The position numbers were made by a program, and so were the translations under genes. This document shows, in pieces, positions 23,950-32,368 of a stretch of DNA of 57,947 nt (positions are counted from its first letter, which is position 1; every line of letters begins with the position of its first letter). The notes below the pieces were generated by a model. That model saw nothing but the letters and a program-made list of their open reading frames with translations, was not told the DNA's origin and did not search any database. The stretch lies in assembly GCA_025356075.1 (NCBI GenBank), contig JANXUT010000006.1, positions 1 through 57,947 on the forward strand. The letters run 5' to 3'. Source of the stretch: Pseudomonadota bacterium (GTDB taxonomy: Bacteria > Pseudomonadota > Gammaproteobacteria > Steroidobacterales > Steroidobacteraceae).

Positions 23950-25350
23950 ATGGCTAGCGAATCGCGCGGTGTGCCGAGGGGCGTACAACCGGGCCGTCTT
24001 GGCGCGCTCGCCTGGGCCGTGCCGGCCGTGGCCCTCACCGCCGGAGTCGCGCTCATCGCAATGGGTGGAGCATCGCCGGCCGGATCCTGGGCACTCGCGG
24101 CAGTCGCCATCGTGACGATTGGGCTCGTCACAACCGTCTTTGTGCGCCAGCGCGTCGAATTGCTGCGCCTGCGCGACAGCCGGCGCAGTCTCGCAGCCTC
24201 CGACCGCAATGCGCGCGATCGATACGAGAGCGTGGCCGCCGGAATACTGGCCATCAGCGCCGATGGGCGCCCGCGCGCGGCCAATCGCGCCCTGCTTAGC
24301 CTGCTCGGATACGCCGGCGAGCGTGAATTCCTGGGAGCCGATTTTCGCGATCACACCTACGCCGGCCCCGGCACGTTCGATGCGCTGTTGCAGCGGGCGA
24401 GGCAGGGCGGTGAGCTGCCAGCTATTGAGATGACGCTGCGCCGACGCGACGGCGTCCCGGTCATGCTCGCCGCGAACCTGCGCACCCAATGGGACGAAGA
24501 GGGCGCAGTGGCCGGATTCGAGGCAACCGTGCTCGACATTGGCGAGCTGAAGCTCGCGGATCGGCAGCGCCGCTCGGTCGAGCGCCGGTTCCGGAACCTG
24601 TTCGATTCAAACGCCGTCGGGTTCATGTTCGGGAACCTGCGTCGCTCGAGCCTCGACGAGGCGAATGAATGCCTGCGTGAAATGCTGGGAGTGCGCGCCT
24701 CGCAACTGCCCATCCACCTCGACTCGCTCGTGTCGAGCGATGAAGCCTCCCTGGCGGATGCAATCGGCACGGCGCTCGAGAGCGGCGGGCATACGCCTCC
24801 TTTGGAGCGAACGTACGTGCGAAGCGACGGTCGCAAGGTCGGCGTACTCATGTGCGCCAGCATCGTTGACCCGTTGCAGGGCGATTTCATCGGAATCGTC
24901 ATCGAGCGGGAACCGGCGGCCATCCTGACCGGTCCCGCCGCTGAGGCGGAACGCTGCCACGAATCGATCCTCGACGCGCTGCCATACCCGCTGACCCGCT
25001 TCAGCACTTCCGGCACCCTGACGTACTGCAATCGCCGATTTCTCGATTGGTTCGGCTTTCCCAAGGTGCCACTTGGATGGTCGTTCGCGGAACTGCTCGG
25101 CGCCGGCGGGCCCCGGAGAGCCGACGAACTTCTCGCGCGGGTGATTGGCGGTGCCACGGAGCACTTGAGCCTCGACGGCCGCCGTGCCGACGGGCAGTTC
25201 GGCCGCCTTGCGGTCACGATCGCACCGCATGTCCGCCCGGACGGCAAGGCGAGCGGGTGCATCGCAATATTCAACGAGGAGGACCCGCGCGCCCGGCGCG
25301 TGCCGGACCCTGGAGTACCGATGGGCCCGGAATCTACATATACTGACTAG
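23950..25350 (+). CDS. Membrane-anchored PAS sensor protein without visible output domain
   Basis: 466 residues from the ATG at 23950 (GGAGG just upstream). Two transmembrane helices lie near residues 20-62 with almost no periplasmic loop. Three PAS-like regions follow: about 75-205 (GILAISADGRPRAANRALLSLLGY), about 210-325 and about 330-450 (LTRFSTSGTLTYCNRRFLDWFGF). No kinase, GGDEF or other effector domain is seen, although the protein ends at a normal stop. The next gene is a LuxR-type response regulator 84 bases on, usually paired with a kinase, so a kinase core may be lost or supplied by another gene. Confidence 0.8.
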   Translation: MASESRGVPRGVQPGRLGALAWAVPAVALTAGVALIAMGGASPAGSWALAAVAIVTIGLVTTVFVRQRVELLRLRDSRRSLAASDRNARDRYESVAAGILAISADGRPRAANRALLSLLGYAGEREFLGADFRDHTYAGPGTFDALLQRARQGGELPAIEMTLRRRDGVPVMLAANLRTQWDEEGAVAGFEATVLDIGELKLADRQRRSVERRFRNLFDSNAVGFMFGNLRRSSLDEANECLREMLGVRASQLPIHLDSLVSSDEASLADAIGTALESGGHTPPLERTYVRSDGRKVGVLMCASIVDPLQGDFIGIVIEREPAAILTGPAAEAERCHESILDALPYPLTRFSTSGTLTYCNRRFLDWFGFPKVPLGWSFAELLGAGGPRRADELLARVIGGATEHLSLDGRRADGQFGRLAVTIAPHVRPDGKASGCIAIFNEEDPRARRVPDPGVPMGPESTYTD

Positions 25351-25434
25351 CGCCGTTCATGGATTGACCACGGCTTGTCGGGCACGGGCGCGTCTCAAGC
25401 ACCGGACCCGGCGGAACGCGTGCGGACGGACACG

Positions 25435-26085
25435 ATGGCAGCTCGTATTCTAATCGTCGATGACCACCCGCTGATGCGGGAGGGTCTGATTGAGCTCATC
25501 GCCGGCCACACCGATCTCGAAGTCTGCGGCGAAGCCGACAGCGCTGCGAGCGCACTCACCGCCATCGACGCGCTGCATCCCGACGTGGTGGTCCTTGACC
25601 TGACCCTGGGCCAGGACGACGGCGTCGCGCTGGTCGCGACGCTGCGCGGCCGCTCGCCGTCGCTGCCTATCCTGGTGCTCTCGATGCACGACGAGACCGT
25701 GTACGCGGAAAAGATGCTGTCGCTTGGCGCCCGCGGCTATGTGATGAAGCAGGAGGCCTCCGAGGTCTTCCTGACAGCGCTTCGAAAGGTCATTGCCGGC
25801 GAGCACTACGTCCGTGCCGAGCTCGCGGCGCGGCTCGTAGCCCGCGCCACCCGGGCGAGCCAGGCACGGGTTCCCTCGGGTCAGCTGACAGCGCGCGAAC
25901 ACGAGGTTCTGCGAGCGATTGCACGCGGGCTCAGCACGCAGGAGATAGCAGTGCTCCTCGGCATGAGCGCCAAGACAGTCGATTCCCACCGACGCAACAT
26001 GCGCGAAAAGCTCGGGCTGACGTCGGCGGGCGACCTCGTTCGCTACGCGATGCAGTGGGAGACAGCCGACGCACGTCAACCCTAG
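25435..26085 (+). CDS. NarL/FixJ-type response regulator
   Basis: Transcription regulator of 216 residues. The receiver has the acidic pair in ILIVDDHPLM, the phosphoacceptor Asp in VVVLDLTLGQDD, Ser in VLSMHDE and Lys in VMKQEA. The C-terminal LuxR helix-turn-helix is TAREHEVLRAIARGLSTQEIA and MSAKTVDSHRRNMREKL. It begins at the ATG at 25435; a longer frame from 25375 has no clear ribosome site. It follows the PAS sensor gene and lies just upstream of the MSHA locus, which it might regulate. Confidence 0.92.
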   Translation: MAARILIVDDHPLMREGLIELIAGHTDLEVCGEADSAASALTAIDALHPDVVVLDLTLGQDDGVALVATLRGRSPSLPILVLSMHDETVYAEKMLSLGARGYVMKQEASEVFLTALRKVIAGEHYVRAELAARLVARATRASQARVPSGQLTAREHEVLRAIARGLSTQEIAVLLGMSAKTVDSHRRNMREKLGLTSAGDLVRYAMQWETADARQP

Positions 26086-26089
26086 CGCG

Positions 26090-26105
26090 CGTGACGCGCA
26101 TCACA
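26090..26105 (+). promoter_or_regulatory. CRP/Clp-like palindrome 1
   Basis: CGTGA, six bases, TCACA: nine of ten half-site bases agree with the CRP-family consensus TGTGA-N6-TCACA. It lies five bases after the response regulator stop and about 235 bases before mshI. Confidence 0.5.
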
Positions 26106-26198
26106 CGCCGGCTCGCAGACGAGCGCCACGACCGAGCGGGCCCCTGATCGGCTCGCCCGCCCGCATGAGCGATGCCGGTGCGAGCGCCGCGCCCGGAG

Positions 26199-26214
26199 TG
26201 TGATGGCAATCACG
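26199..26214 (+). promoter_or_regulatory. CRP/Clp-like palindrome 2
   Basis: TGTGA, six bases, TCACG: nine of ten half-site bases agree with the CRP-family consensus. It is about 127 bases before the mshI start, a distance that fits activation or repression of the MSHA promoter. Confidence 0.55.
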
Positions 26215-26340
26215 ATTCGACGGGCGGCATCGGCCTACGGCGGCTTTAACGCCGCGTTCTGTTAAAGATCGGGGATAGCGGTCCGTTACTCCATGCAGTG
26301 ACAGGCGGAATTGCACCGCCTGACCGGCATGGAGTGTCGC

Positions 26341-27279
26341 GTGCTCGGACTGCTTAAAAAGTCTACCGGCCCGAAGGGCCGCATTGGCGTTGCGTTTGCG
26401 GGCGATCAGATTGCCCTCGCGGTCGTTCACCGCGACGGCGGAACTGTCATCCTCGATCGCTGCGAGCTGATTCCGTTCAACCCCAAAGGGGGCCCGGAAG
26501 CCGTCGCTGCGACGTTCCGCGCCGCGGACCTGCCGCGCCTGCCCATCAGTACGGTGCTCCGTCCGGACGACTATCAACTCGCGATGATCGAAGCGCCGGA
26601 CGTCCCGCCGGCGGAACTGCGCGCGGCAATGCGCTGGCGCCTCAAGGACGCGATCGATTTTCGGGTCGAGGACGCGGTCATCGACGTCTTCGACGTGCCT
26701 GCGCAGAACCGCGGTGGCCAGGGCCGGATGATGTACGCGGTCGCCGCGCGTCGCACTTCGGTAGAGCGTCATGCTGCTGCGCTCGTGACGCAGCCCGGAT
26801 TCGATGTCGTCGACGTGCCGGAGCTGTGCCTGCGGAACCTCGCGGCGCTCCTGCCGGCGGCGGCGAGCGGGGTAGCCCTGCTGCATCTTGGCGAGACGAT
26901 GGCGACCATCGTTCTCGTGCGCGGTTCGACCTTCTACTTTGCGCGCCAGATGGACCTGCAGGCGACGCTGCGCATAGCTTCGGGCACGATCCCGAGTGGC
27001 AGACTCGATGCCGCCAGCGTCGTACTCGAGCTGCAACGCTCCCTCGACTACTACGAGCGCCACTTCGACCAGCCGCCGATCACGCGGATATCCGTGTCGC
27101 CGACGAGCACGCGCTCCGTCGAGCTTGCCGAGGATCTCAGCCGCGAGACGGGTCTTGAGGTCTCCACCCTCGAACTCGACTCGATCATGACCTGTTCGTT
27201 GTCGCTCGATGCTGCCACGCAGGCGACCTGCCTCCTCGCGGTCGGTGCGGCGCTCCGCGATGAGCAGCTCTCGCTATAG
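26341..27279 (+). CDS. mshI: MSHA biogenesis protein MshI (PilM-like)
   Basis: Cytoplasmic actin-like component of the pilus inner-membrane platform, related to PilM. I choose the GTG at 26341 (GGAG six bases before), which begins with the LGLLKKS opening found in relatives; an ATG at 26329 is an alternative. The 312-residue protein keeps the family's order of segments (GRIGVAFAGDQIALAVV; VLRPDDYQLAMIEAP; ELRAAMRWRLKDAIDF; LHLGETMATIVLVR). First gene of the MSHA locus, eight bases before the PilN-like gene. Confidence 0.85.
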   Translation: MLGLLKKSTGPKGRIGVAFAGDQIALAVVHRDGGTVILDRCELIPFNPKGGPEAVAATFRAADLPRLPISTVLRPDDYQLAMIEAPDVPPAELRAAMRWRLKDAIDFRVEDAVIDVFDVPAQNRGGQGRMMYAVAARRTSVERHAAALVTQPGFDVVDVPELCLRNLAALLPAAASGVALLHLGETMATIVLVRGSTFYFARQMDLQATLRIASGTIPSGRLDAASVVLELQRSLDYYERHFDQPPITRISVSPTSTRSVELAEDLSRETGLEVSTLELDSIMTCSLSLDAATQATCLLAVGAALRDEQLSL

Positions 27280-27287
27280 GCGCCGGC

Positions 27288-27917
27288 ATGGAACAGCAAG
27301 TCAATCTCTACCAGCCGATCCTGGGCGCCGAAAAGCGCCTCTTCTCGGCGCGCGCGATCGGTATAGGGCTCCTGCTGCTGGGGGCTTGCCTCGGCGGTCT
27401 CGGCGGCTTCGCCGCCTGGCGCACGGGACGCGTCGAGCGCGCGGTTGCGCAACTCGAGCGGGACCAGGTCCGGCAGCTGGCGCGGACGGAACAGGCAGGC
27501 GCCGCGATGCGGCCGACGCTGAGCGTCGCCGATCTCGACCGGCAGGCGAAGGACCTCGCCGCCGAGATCGCGGCACGGCAGCGCGCGCTCGACGTCGTGC
27601 AGCGCGGCGTCACGACGCCGGGCTCGAGCTTTGCGGCCAGGCTCGAGGCGCTCGCGCGCCGCCAGCCGGAGGGCATCTGGTTGCGCGAGATCGTCGTGGG
27701 CTCGGGCGATGGTCGGCTAGCGCTGCAGGGCCGGACCATCGACGCGCGCCTGGTGCCGGCCTACCTAGCGGCGCTTGCCGAGGAGCGGGCACTCGACGGC
27801 GTCCGCTTCGACACGCTGACCATGCGGCGGGCGAAGGAGGAGGAGGCGCCGGCCGCGCTCGTCTTCGCACTTGGTGCCCCCGGGCTTTCCTTCCCGACAC
27901 TGGAGCTGCGCAAGTGA
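27288..27917 (+). CDS. PilN-like MSHA assembly protein (MshI2)
   Basis: A 209-residue bitopic inner-membrane protein. It starts with the short cytoplasmic motif QVNLYQPIL, the PilN signature that binds PilM/MshI, followed by a transmembrane helix (AIGIGLLLLGACLGGLGGFAAW), a coiled coil and a ferredoxin-like domain (WLREIVVGSGDGRLALQG). Its stop overlaps the start of mshJ (GTGA). Confidence 0.85.
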   Translation: MEQQVNLYQPILGAEKRLFSARAIGIGLLLLGACLGGLGGFAAWRTGRVERAVAQLERDQVRQLARTEQAGAAMRPTLSVADLDRQAKDLAAEIAARQRALDVVQRGVTTPGSSFAARLEALARRQPEGIWLREIVVGSGDGRLALQGRTIDARLVPAYLAALAEERALDGVRFDTLTMRRAKEEEAPAALVFALGAPGLSFPTLELRK

Positions 27918-28603
27918 CTACCCTTGGCAGCGCCCTCTCCCGGGTCCGACCGCTGGTCGAGCGGCTCGATGCACGCTCGCTGCGCGAGCGGGCGCTCGTG
28001 TTCGGTGCTGGCGTCGCAATCGTCTACATGGCGTGGCAGGCGCTGCTGATGGACCCGCTCGCCGTGCGCGCGAAGGCGGCCGAACAGCACCTCGCGGACG
28101 TCCGCAGGCAGGCTTCGGTGCTCGATGAAGCGGGCGTCGCATCGGCGCAGGATCCGGCGTTCGCCGCCGCCGCCCGCAACCGGGCGCTGGCTGGCCGCCT
28201 CGCGGCCCTCGAGACCGAGTTGCAATCGCTCGCGCAGGGTTACGTCGCGCCCGACCGGATGCCGGAGCTGTTGCGCGAGCTCCTCGCCGGCCAGCAGGGG
28301 CTAAAGCTCGTGAGCCTCGCGAATCTGCCCGTCGAGAGCCTGTCGCGGACAGCGGTTCCGGGCGCAACTCCCGGCGCCGTCACCGCCATCGCGCCCGACG
28401 ATCGCGGCCCGTTCCTGCATCCGGTCGAGATGATCGTGGAGGGCGACTACGCGAGCCTCGTGGCGTACCTGCGCGCTCTGGAGGCTCTGCCGTGGCGCAT
28501 TCACTGGCAGCGCGTCGAACTGGCGGCGGGCGAGTACCCGCTGAATCGCATTCGCATCGTGATCGGCGCGTTGAGCCTCTCGAGCGACTGGATCGCCGTA
28601 TGA
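27914..28603 (+). CDS. mshJ: MSHA biogenesis protein MshJ (PilO-like)
   Basis: 229 residues from a GTG overlapping the previous stop. One transmembrane helix (ALVFGAGVAIVYMAWQALLM) precedes a coiled coil and a ferredoxin-like domain (HPVEMIVEGDYASLVAYLRALEALPWRIHWQRVEL, given here as the C-terminal block near residues 165-200). Pairs with the PilN-like protein to link the platform to the secretin. Its stop overlaps the ATG of mshK (ATGA). Confidence 0.88.
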   Translation: MTTLGSALSRVRPLVERLDARSLRERALVFGAGVAIVYMAWQALLMDPLAVRAKAAEQHLADVRRQASVLDEAGVASAQDPAFAAAARNRALAGRLAALETELQSLAQGYVAPDRMPELLRELLAGQQGLKLVSLANLPVESLSRTAVPGATPGAVTAIAPDDRGPFLHPVEMIVEGDYASLVAYLRALEALPWRIHWQRVELAAGEYPLNRIRIVIGALSLSSDWIAV

Positions 28604-28956
28604 ATCGACTGACGCTCGCCGCCTGCGGACTCCTCATCCTTCAGCCGGCGCTGGCCGTCGAGCCGCGCGATCCGACGCGGCCGCCGCAGGCAGCCGGCCA
28701 CGCGGCGCTACCGCGCGAGCCCGCGCCGGTGCTGAGCGCGATCATGAGCTTCAACGGCGAGCGCAGCGCGATCTTCAACGGCCAGCTCGTCCACAACGGC
28801 GCGCTGGTCGGCTCCTACACGATCGAGGCGGTCCTCGAAGACGGCGTGCGCTTCCGGCACGACGGCCTCGTCCAGGAGCTGCATCTGCCCCGTCCGGTAT
28901 CGACATTCAAGAAGCCCGCGGCCCCGAGTGGGCATGGCGCGGGCGGAGTGCAGTGA
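28600..28956 (+). CDS. mshK: MSHA biogenesis protein MshK (PilP-like)
   Basis: A 118-residue exported protein with a signal sequence (TLAACGLLILQPALAVEP) and a small beta domain (LSAIMSFNGERSAIFNGQLV; GALVGSYTIEAVLEDGVRF), the layout of MshK/PilP-type proteins that contact the secretin. Overlaps mshJ and mshL by four bases each. Confidence 0.82.
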   Translation: MNRLTLAACGLLILQPALAVEPRDPTRPPQAAGHAALPREPAPVLSAIMSFNGERSAIFNGQLVHNGALVGSYTIEAVLEDGVRFRHDGLVQELHLPRPVSTFKKPAAPSGHGAGGVQ

Positions 28957-30575
28957 CTATGTATCCCAGAATTCTCGTTTTCGCAGCGCTCCTTTACGCG
29001 ACGCTCGTGCCGGTGGCGAGCGCCGACGACGCACGCTTCGACGTGTCGGTCGTCGACGCACCGGCGCGCACATTCTTCGAAGGCATTGCCGACGGCACGC
29101 CGTACAACATCGTGCTCGAGCCCGGTGTCGGCGGGACGGTCACGCTGAAGCTAAAGGGCGTGACAGTGCCGGAAGTCCTCGACGCGGTACGCGAGGCGTA
29201 CGGCTATGACTACCGCCGCATGCCGTCCGGCTTCGTCATCGTACCGCCGGCCATGCAGACGCGGATCTTCCAGGTCAACTACATTGATCTCGAGCGTCGC
29301 GGTACCTCGCGCACCCGCGTCGCCTCCGGCCAGGTTGGCCAGAGCTCGAGTTCCCAGCCGACGGGCTCGAGCGGGCAGAGCTCGGACCAGCAGTCGCAGG
29401 GAAGCCTGAGCGAGCCCCCGGGAGCGGTGTTCGGCTCGCACGGCGCCGGCCACGAGGGCGACCGTGTTCGCGAGATTACCGGCACCAGCATCTCCACCCG
29501 CTCGTCGTCCGACTTCTGGCACGACCTCGACACGAGCCTACGCGGCCTAGTCGGCACCGATGGCGGGCGCGCGGTCGTCCTCAATTCGCAGTCCGGAATT
29601 ATTGCCGTCCATGCGACACCGCGCGAAATCAGGGACGTCGCGGCCTTCCTTGCTACGATCCAGGAGATTGCGACGCGCCAGGTGATTCTCGAGGCAAAGA
29701 TCGTCGAGGTTGAGCTATCGAGCGGCTTCCAGGCGGGAATCAACTGGGCTGCGATCGCGCAGAGCAACGGGCGGACCCTGAGCGGCTTTGCGACGGGCCC
29801 GCAACAGGGCTTCGGCAGCAACAACCTCCTCAATCAGCCGTCCGTGCCGGTGCCTCTGACGCCCGGCCACGTGATCTCGAGCACCATTACCAACACGCTC
29901 GGCGGCGCGTTCGCGCTCGCCGCCAACACCGGCAGCTTCAACGCCTACGTCGAGCTCCTTGGCACGCAGGGCAAGACGCGGGTGCTATCGAGCCCGCGCG
30001 TGTCGACGCTCAATAACCAGAAGGCGGTCATCAAGGCGGGCTCGGACGAGTACTTCGTCACGGGCGTCTCGAGCAACACGGTGGTCGGGACCTCCTCGGC
30101 GACGGCGAACAACCTCGAACTCGCGCCGTTCTTCTCGGGGGTGTCGCTCGATGTGACTCCGCAGGTCTCCGCCGACGGCCAGATCATCCTGCACATCCAC
30201 CCGACCGTCAGCGACGTGACGCAGAAAACGCTGTCCGTCCAGGTGCAGGGCCAGTCGAACTCGCTGCCGCTCGCGTTCAGCCAGGTACGGGAGTCCGACA
30301 GCGTCGTCAAGGCAAAGAGCGGCCAGGTCATCGTGATCGGCGGCCTGATGCGCTCCACCAGGAACAACCAGGACTACCGCATTCCCTTCCTCGGCGACAT
30401 TCCCGTGCTCGGGCACCTCTTCCGCAGCGAGCAGCGCAGCGAAGACCGCACGGAGCTCGTGATTCTGCTCCGGCCGGTGGTCGTCGACAGCGACGAGCAG
30501 TGGAAGCAGCTCGCCGGCGAGAGCCTCGAGCACGCCGTCGCGCTCGACCCGAAAGCCGCCGACGGCGTACGGTAG
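28953..30575 (+). CDS. mshL: MSHA pilus secretin MshL
   Basis: Outer-membrane secretin of 540 residues through which the pilus passes. It has a signal peptide, an STN/N0 domain (VVDAPARTFFEGIADGTPYNIVL), an N1-like segment, a Ser/Gln-rich linker (about 125-160), then the secretin barrel domain (LSSPRVSTLNNQKAVIKAG; VSLDVTPQVSADGQIILHI; QVIVIGGLMRS near the C-terminus). It starts at GTG 28953 overlapping mshK, or at the ATG six bases further. Followed by mshE with a 14-base gap; mshM and mshN, which stand here in Vibrio, are absent. Confidence 0.93.
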   Translation: MTMYPRILVFAALLYATLVPVASADDARFDVSVVDAPARTFFEGIADGTPYNIVLEPGVGGTVTLKLKGVTVPEVLDAVREAYGYDYRRMPSGFVIVPPAMQTRIFQVNYIDLERRGTSRTRVASGQVGQSSSSQPTGSSGQSSDQQSQGSLSEPPGAVFGSHGAGHEGDRVREITGTSISTRSSSDFWHDLDTSLRGLVGTDGGRAVVLNSQSGIIAVHATPREIRDVAAFLATIQEIATRQVILEAKIVEVELSSGFQAGINWAAIAQSNGRTLSGFATGPQQGFGSNNLLNQPSVPVPLTPGHVISSTITNTLGGAFALAANTGSFNAYVELLGTQGKTRVLSSPRVSTLNNQKAVIKAGSDEYFVTGVSSNTVVGTSSATANNLELAPFFSGVSLDVTPQVSADGQIILHIHPTVSDVTQKTLSVQVQGQSNSLPLAFSQVRESDSVVKAKSGQVIVIGGLMRSTRNNQDYRIPFLGDIPVLGHLFRSEQRSEDRTELVILLRPVVVDSDEQWKQLAGESLEHAVALDPKAADGVR

Positions 30576-30589
30576 CGGCGGAGCAGGGC

Positions 30590-32365
30590 ATGTCGGTCAA
30601 GCGCAGGATTCGACTCGGCGAGCTGCTAGTCCAGCAGAACGTCATCACCGAGGAGCAGCTCGCCGCCGCCCTCGTCGAGCAGCGCCGCTCGGGGCGCAAG
30701 CTCGGCCGCGTGCTCGCCGATCTGAGCTTCCTGCCGGAGTCGGCGCTGCACGAGTTCCTCGCGAAGCACCTGCAGGTTCCATTCGTTGACTTGAAGCAGG
30801 CGCGCGTCGATCGCGAAGCAGTCAAGTTGCTGCCGGAGCCCCTCGCACGGCGCTACCGTGCGCTGGTGCTCCAGCAGGACGCGCGCGGCCTCCTCGTCGG
30901 CATGGCGGACCCCTCCGACCTGCACGCGTACGATGAGCTGCAGACCAAGCTCAAGCTGCCGCTCAGGGTCGCGCTCGTTGGCGAGGCGGATTTCCTCAAG
31001 ACGCTCGATGCGGTCTACCGCCAGACCGACGAGATCGCGAGCCTCGCCGAGGCGGTCCGCGACGACCTGAAGGAAGGCGACGTCGACATCGAGCAGCTTT
31101 CCGCCGAGGAGGGCTCGCCCGACGCGCCAGTGGTGCGGCTGCTGCAGACGATGTTCCACGACGCGATGCAGGCGCGGGCTTCCGACATCCACATCGAGCC
31201 CGGCGAGGACAAGCTCAGGATCCGTTTGCGCGTCGACGGCGTCCTGCAAGAACAGATCATCGAGGGTCGCCGCGTGGCCGGCGCCCTCGTGACGCGACTC
31301 AAGCTGATGTGCGGCCTCGACATTGCCGAGAAGCGCCTGCCGCAGGACGGCCGTTTCAGCGTGCGGGTCAGGGATGCGGGCATCGATGTACGGCTCGCGA
31401 CGATGCCGACGACGCACGGTGAATCCGTGGTCATGCGCCTTCTCAGCCAGTCGACCGCACTCCTGTCGCTCGAGAAGCTCGGCATGCCGGCGGCAACCGA
31501 GGAGCGCTTCCGCAAGCTCGTCGAGCGAAACGCGGGCATGGTGCTCGTCACGGGCCCGACCGGCAGCGGCAAGACCACGACGCTCTACGCCGCGCTCAAC
31601 CACATCAACCGGCCGGGCGTTAAGGTCATCACTGTCGAGGATCCGGTCGAATACCGGCTCGACCGGATCACGCAGGTCCAGGTCATGCAGAAGATCGGCC
31701 TCGACTTCTCGCGCGTGCTACGGACGGCGCTGCGGCAGGATCCGGACATCATCCTGGTCGGCGAAATGCGCGACCGCGAGACCGTCGAGATCGGCCTGCG
31801 CGGCGCCATGACCGGGCACTTCGTATTCTCGACGCTGCACACGATCAACGCGGTCGCGACCGTCAACCGTCTCCTCGACATGGGCGCGCCCGGCTACATG
31901 ATTGCCGCCGCCGTGAACGGCGTCGTTGCCCAGCGCCTCGTACGGCGCGTCTGCACCGACTGCGCGCAACCGGCGGTGCCCACGCCCAACCAGATCGCGT
32001 GGCTGGCGACCTGCCGGCCAACACTGAACATCGAGCGCCAGAAGCTCGTCGCCGGCAACGGCTGCACCTACTGCAACCTCACGGGCTATCGGGGTCGGGT
32101 CGCGGTATATGAAATCCTCGAAATAGACCGGGCCCTCGCCGACGCCATCAGGCGCGGCGACCTCGAGGGCTTTGCCCGCGCCGCCCGCAATCGCGAGGGC
32201 TACGTGCCGCTGGCGCAGGGTGCCATCGACCTCGCGCTGTCCGGTGTCACCTCGCTTGCCGAGGCCATGGCGGTCGGCAGCGGCCTCGAGGAGCTCGTCG
32301 ACGTCGACCAGTCCGCTCCGCTCGCGGAGTCGACCGTCGCGACGCTGCTCGAGCAGCGGGCGTAA
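30590..32365 (+). CDS. mshE: MSHA pilus extension ATPase MshE, c-di-GMP-binding type
   Basis: Hexameric secretion ATPase of 591 residues that drives pilus assembly; GGAG lies six bases before its ATG. Residues about 6-65 match the MshEN pattern (RLGELLVQQNVITEEQL, then GRKLGRVLADLSFLPESAL), known in Vibrio MshE to bind c-di-GMP. The catalytic core has Walker A GPTGSGKTTT, the Asp box (ITVEDPVEYRLD), Walker B IILVGEMRD and the His box (STLHTINA). Two CxxC pairs (VCTDC, CTYC) form the zinc site. Gap of three bases to mshG. Confidence 0.95.
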   Translation: MSVKRRIRLGELLVQQNVITEEQLAAALVEQRRSGRKLGRVLADLSFLPESALHEFLAKHLQVPFVDLKQARVDREAVKLLPEPLARRYRALVLQQDARGLLVGMADPSDLHAYDELQTKLKLPLRVALVGEADFLKTLDAVYRQTDEIASLAEAVRDDLKEGDVDIEQLSAEEGSPDAPVVRLLQTMFHDAMQARASDIHIEPGEDKLRIRLRVDGVLQEQIIEGRRVAGALVTRLKLMCGLDIAEKRLPQDGRFSVRVRDAGIDVRLATMPTTHGESVVMRLLSQSTALLSLEKLGMPAATEERFRKLVERNAGMVLVTGPTGSGKTTTLYAALNHINRPGVKVITVEDPVEYRLDRITQVQVMQKIGLDFSRVLRTALRQDPDIILVGEMRDRETVEIGLRGAMTGHFVFSTLHTINAVATVNRLLDMGAPGYMIAAAVNGVVAQRLVRRVCTDCAQPAVPTPNQIAWLATCRPTLNIERQKLVAGNGCTYCNLTGYRGRVAVYEILEIDRALADAIRRGDLEGFARAARNREGYVPLAQGAIDLALSGVTSLAEAMAVGSGLEELVDVDQSAPLAESTVATLLEQRA

Positions 32366-32368
32366 CGC

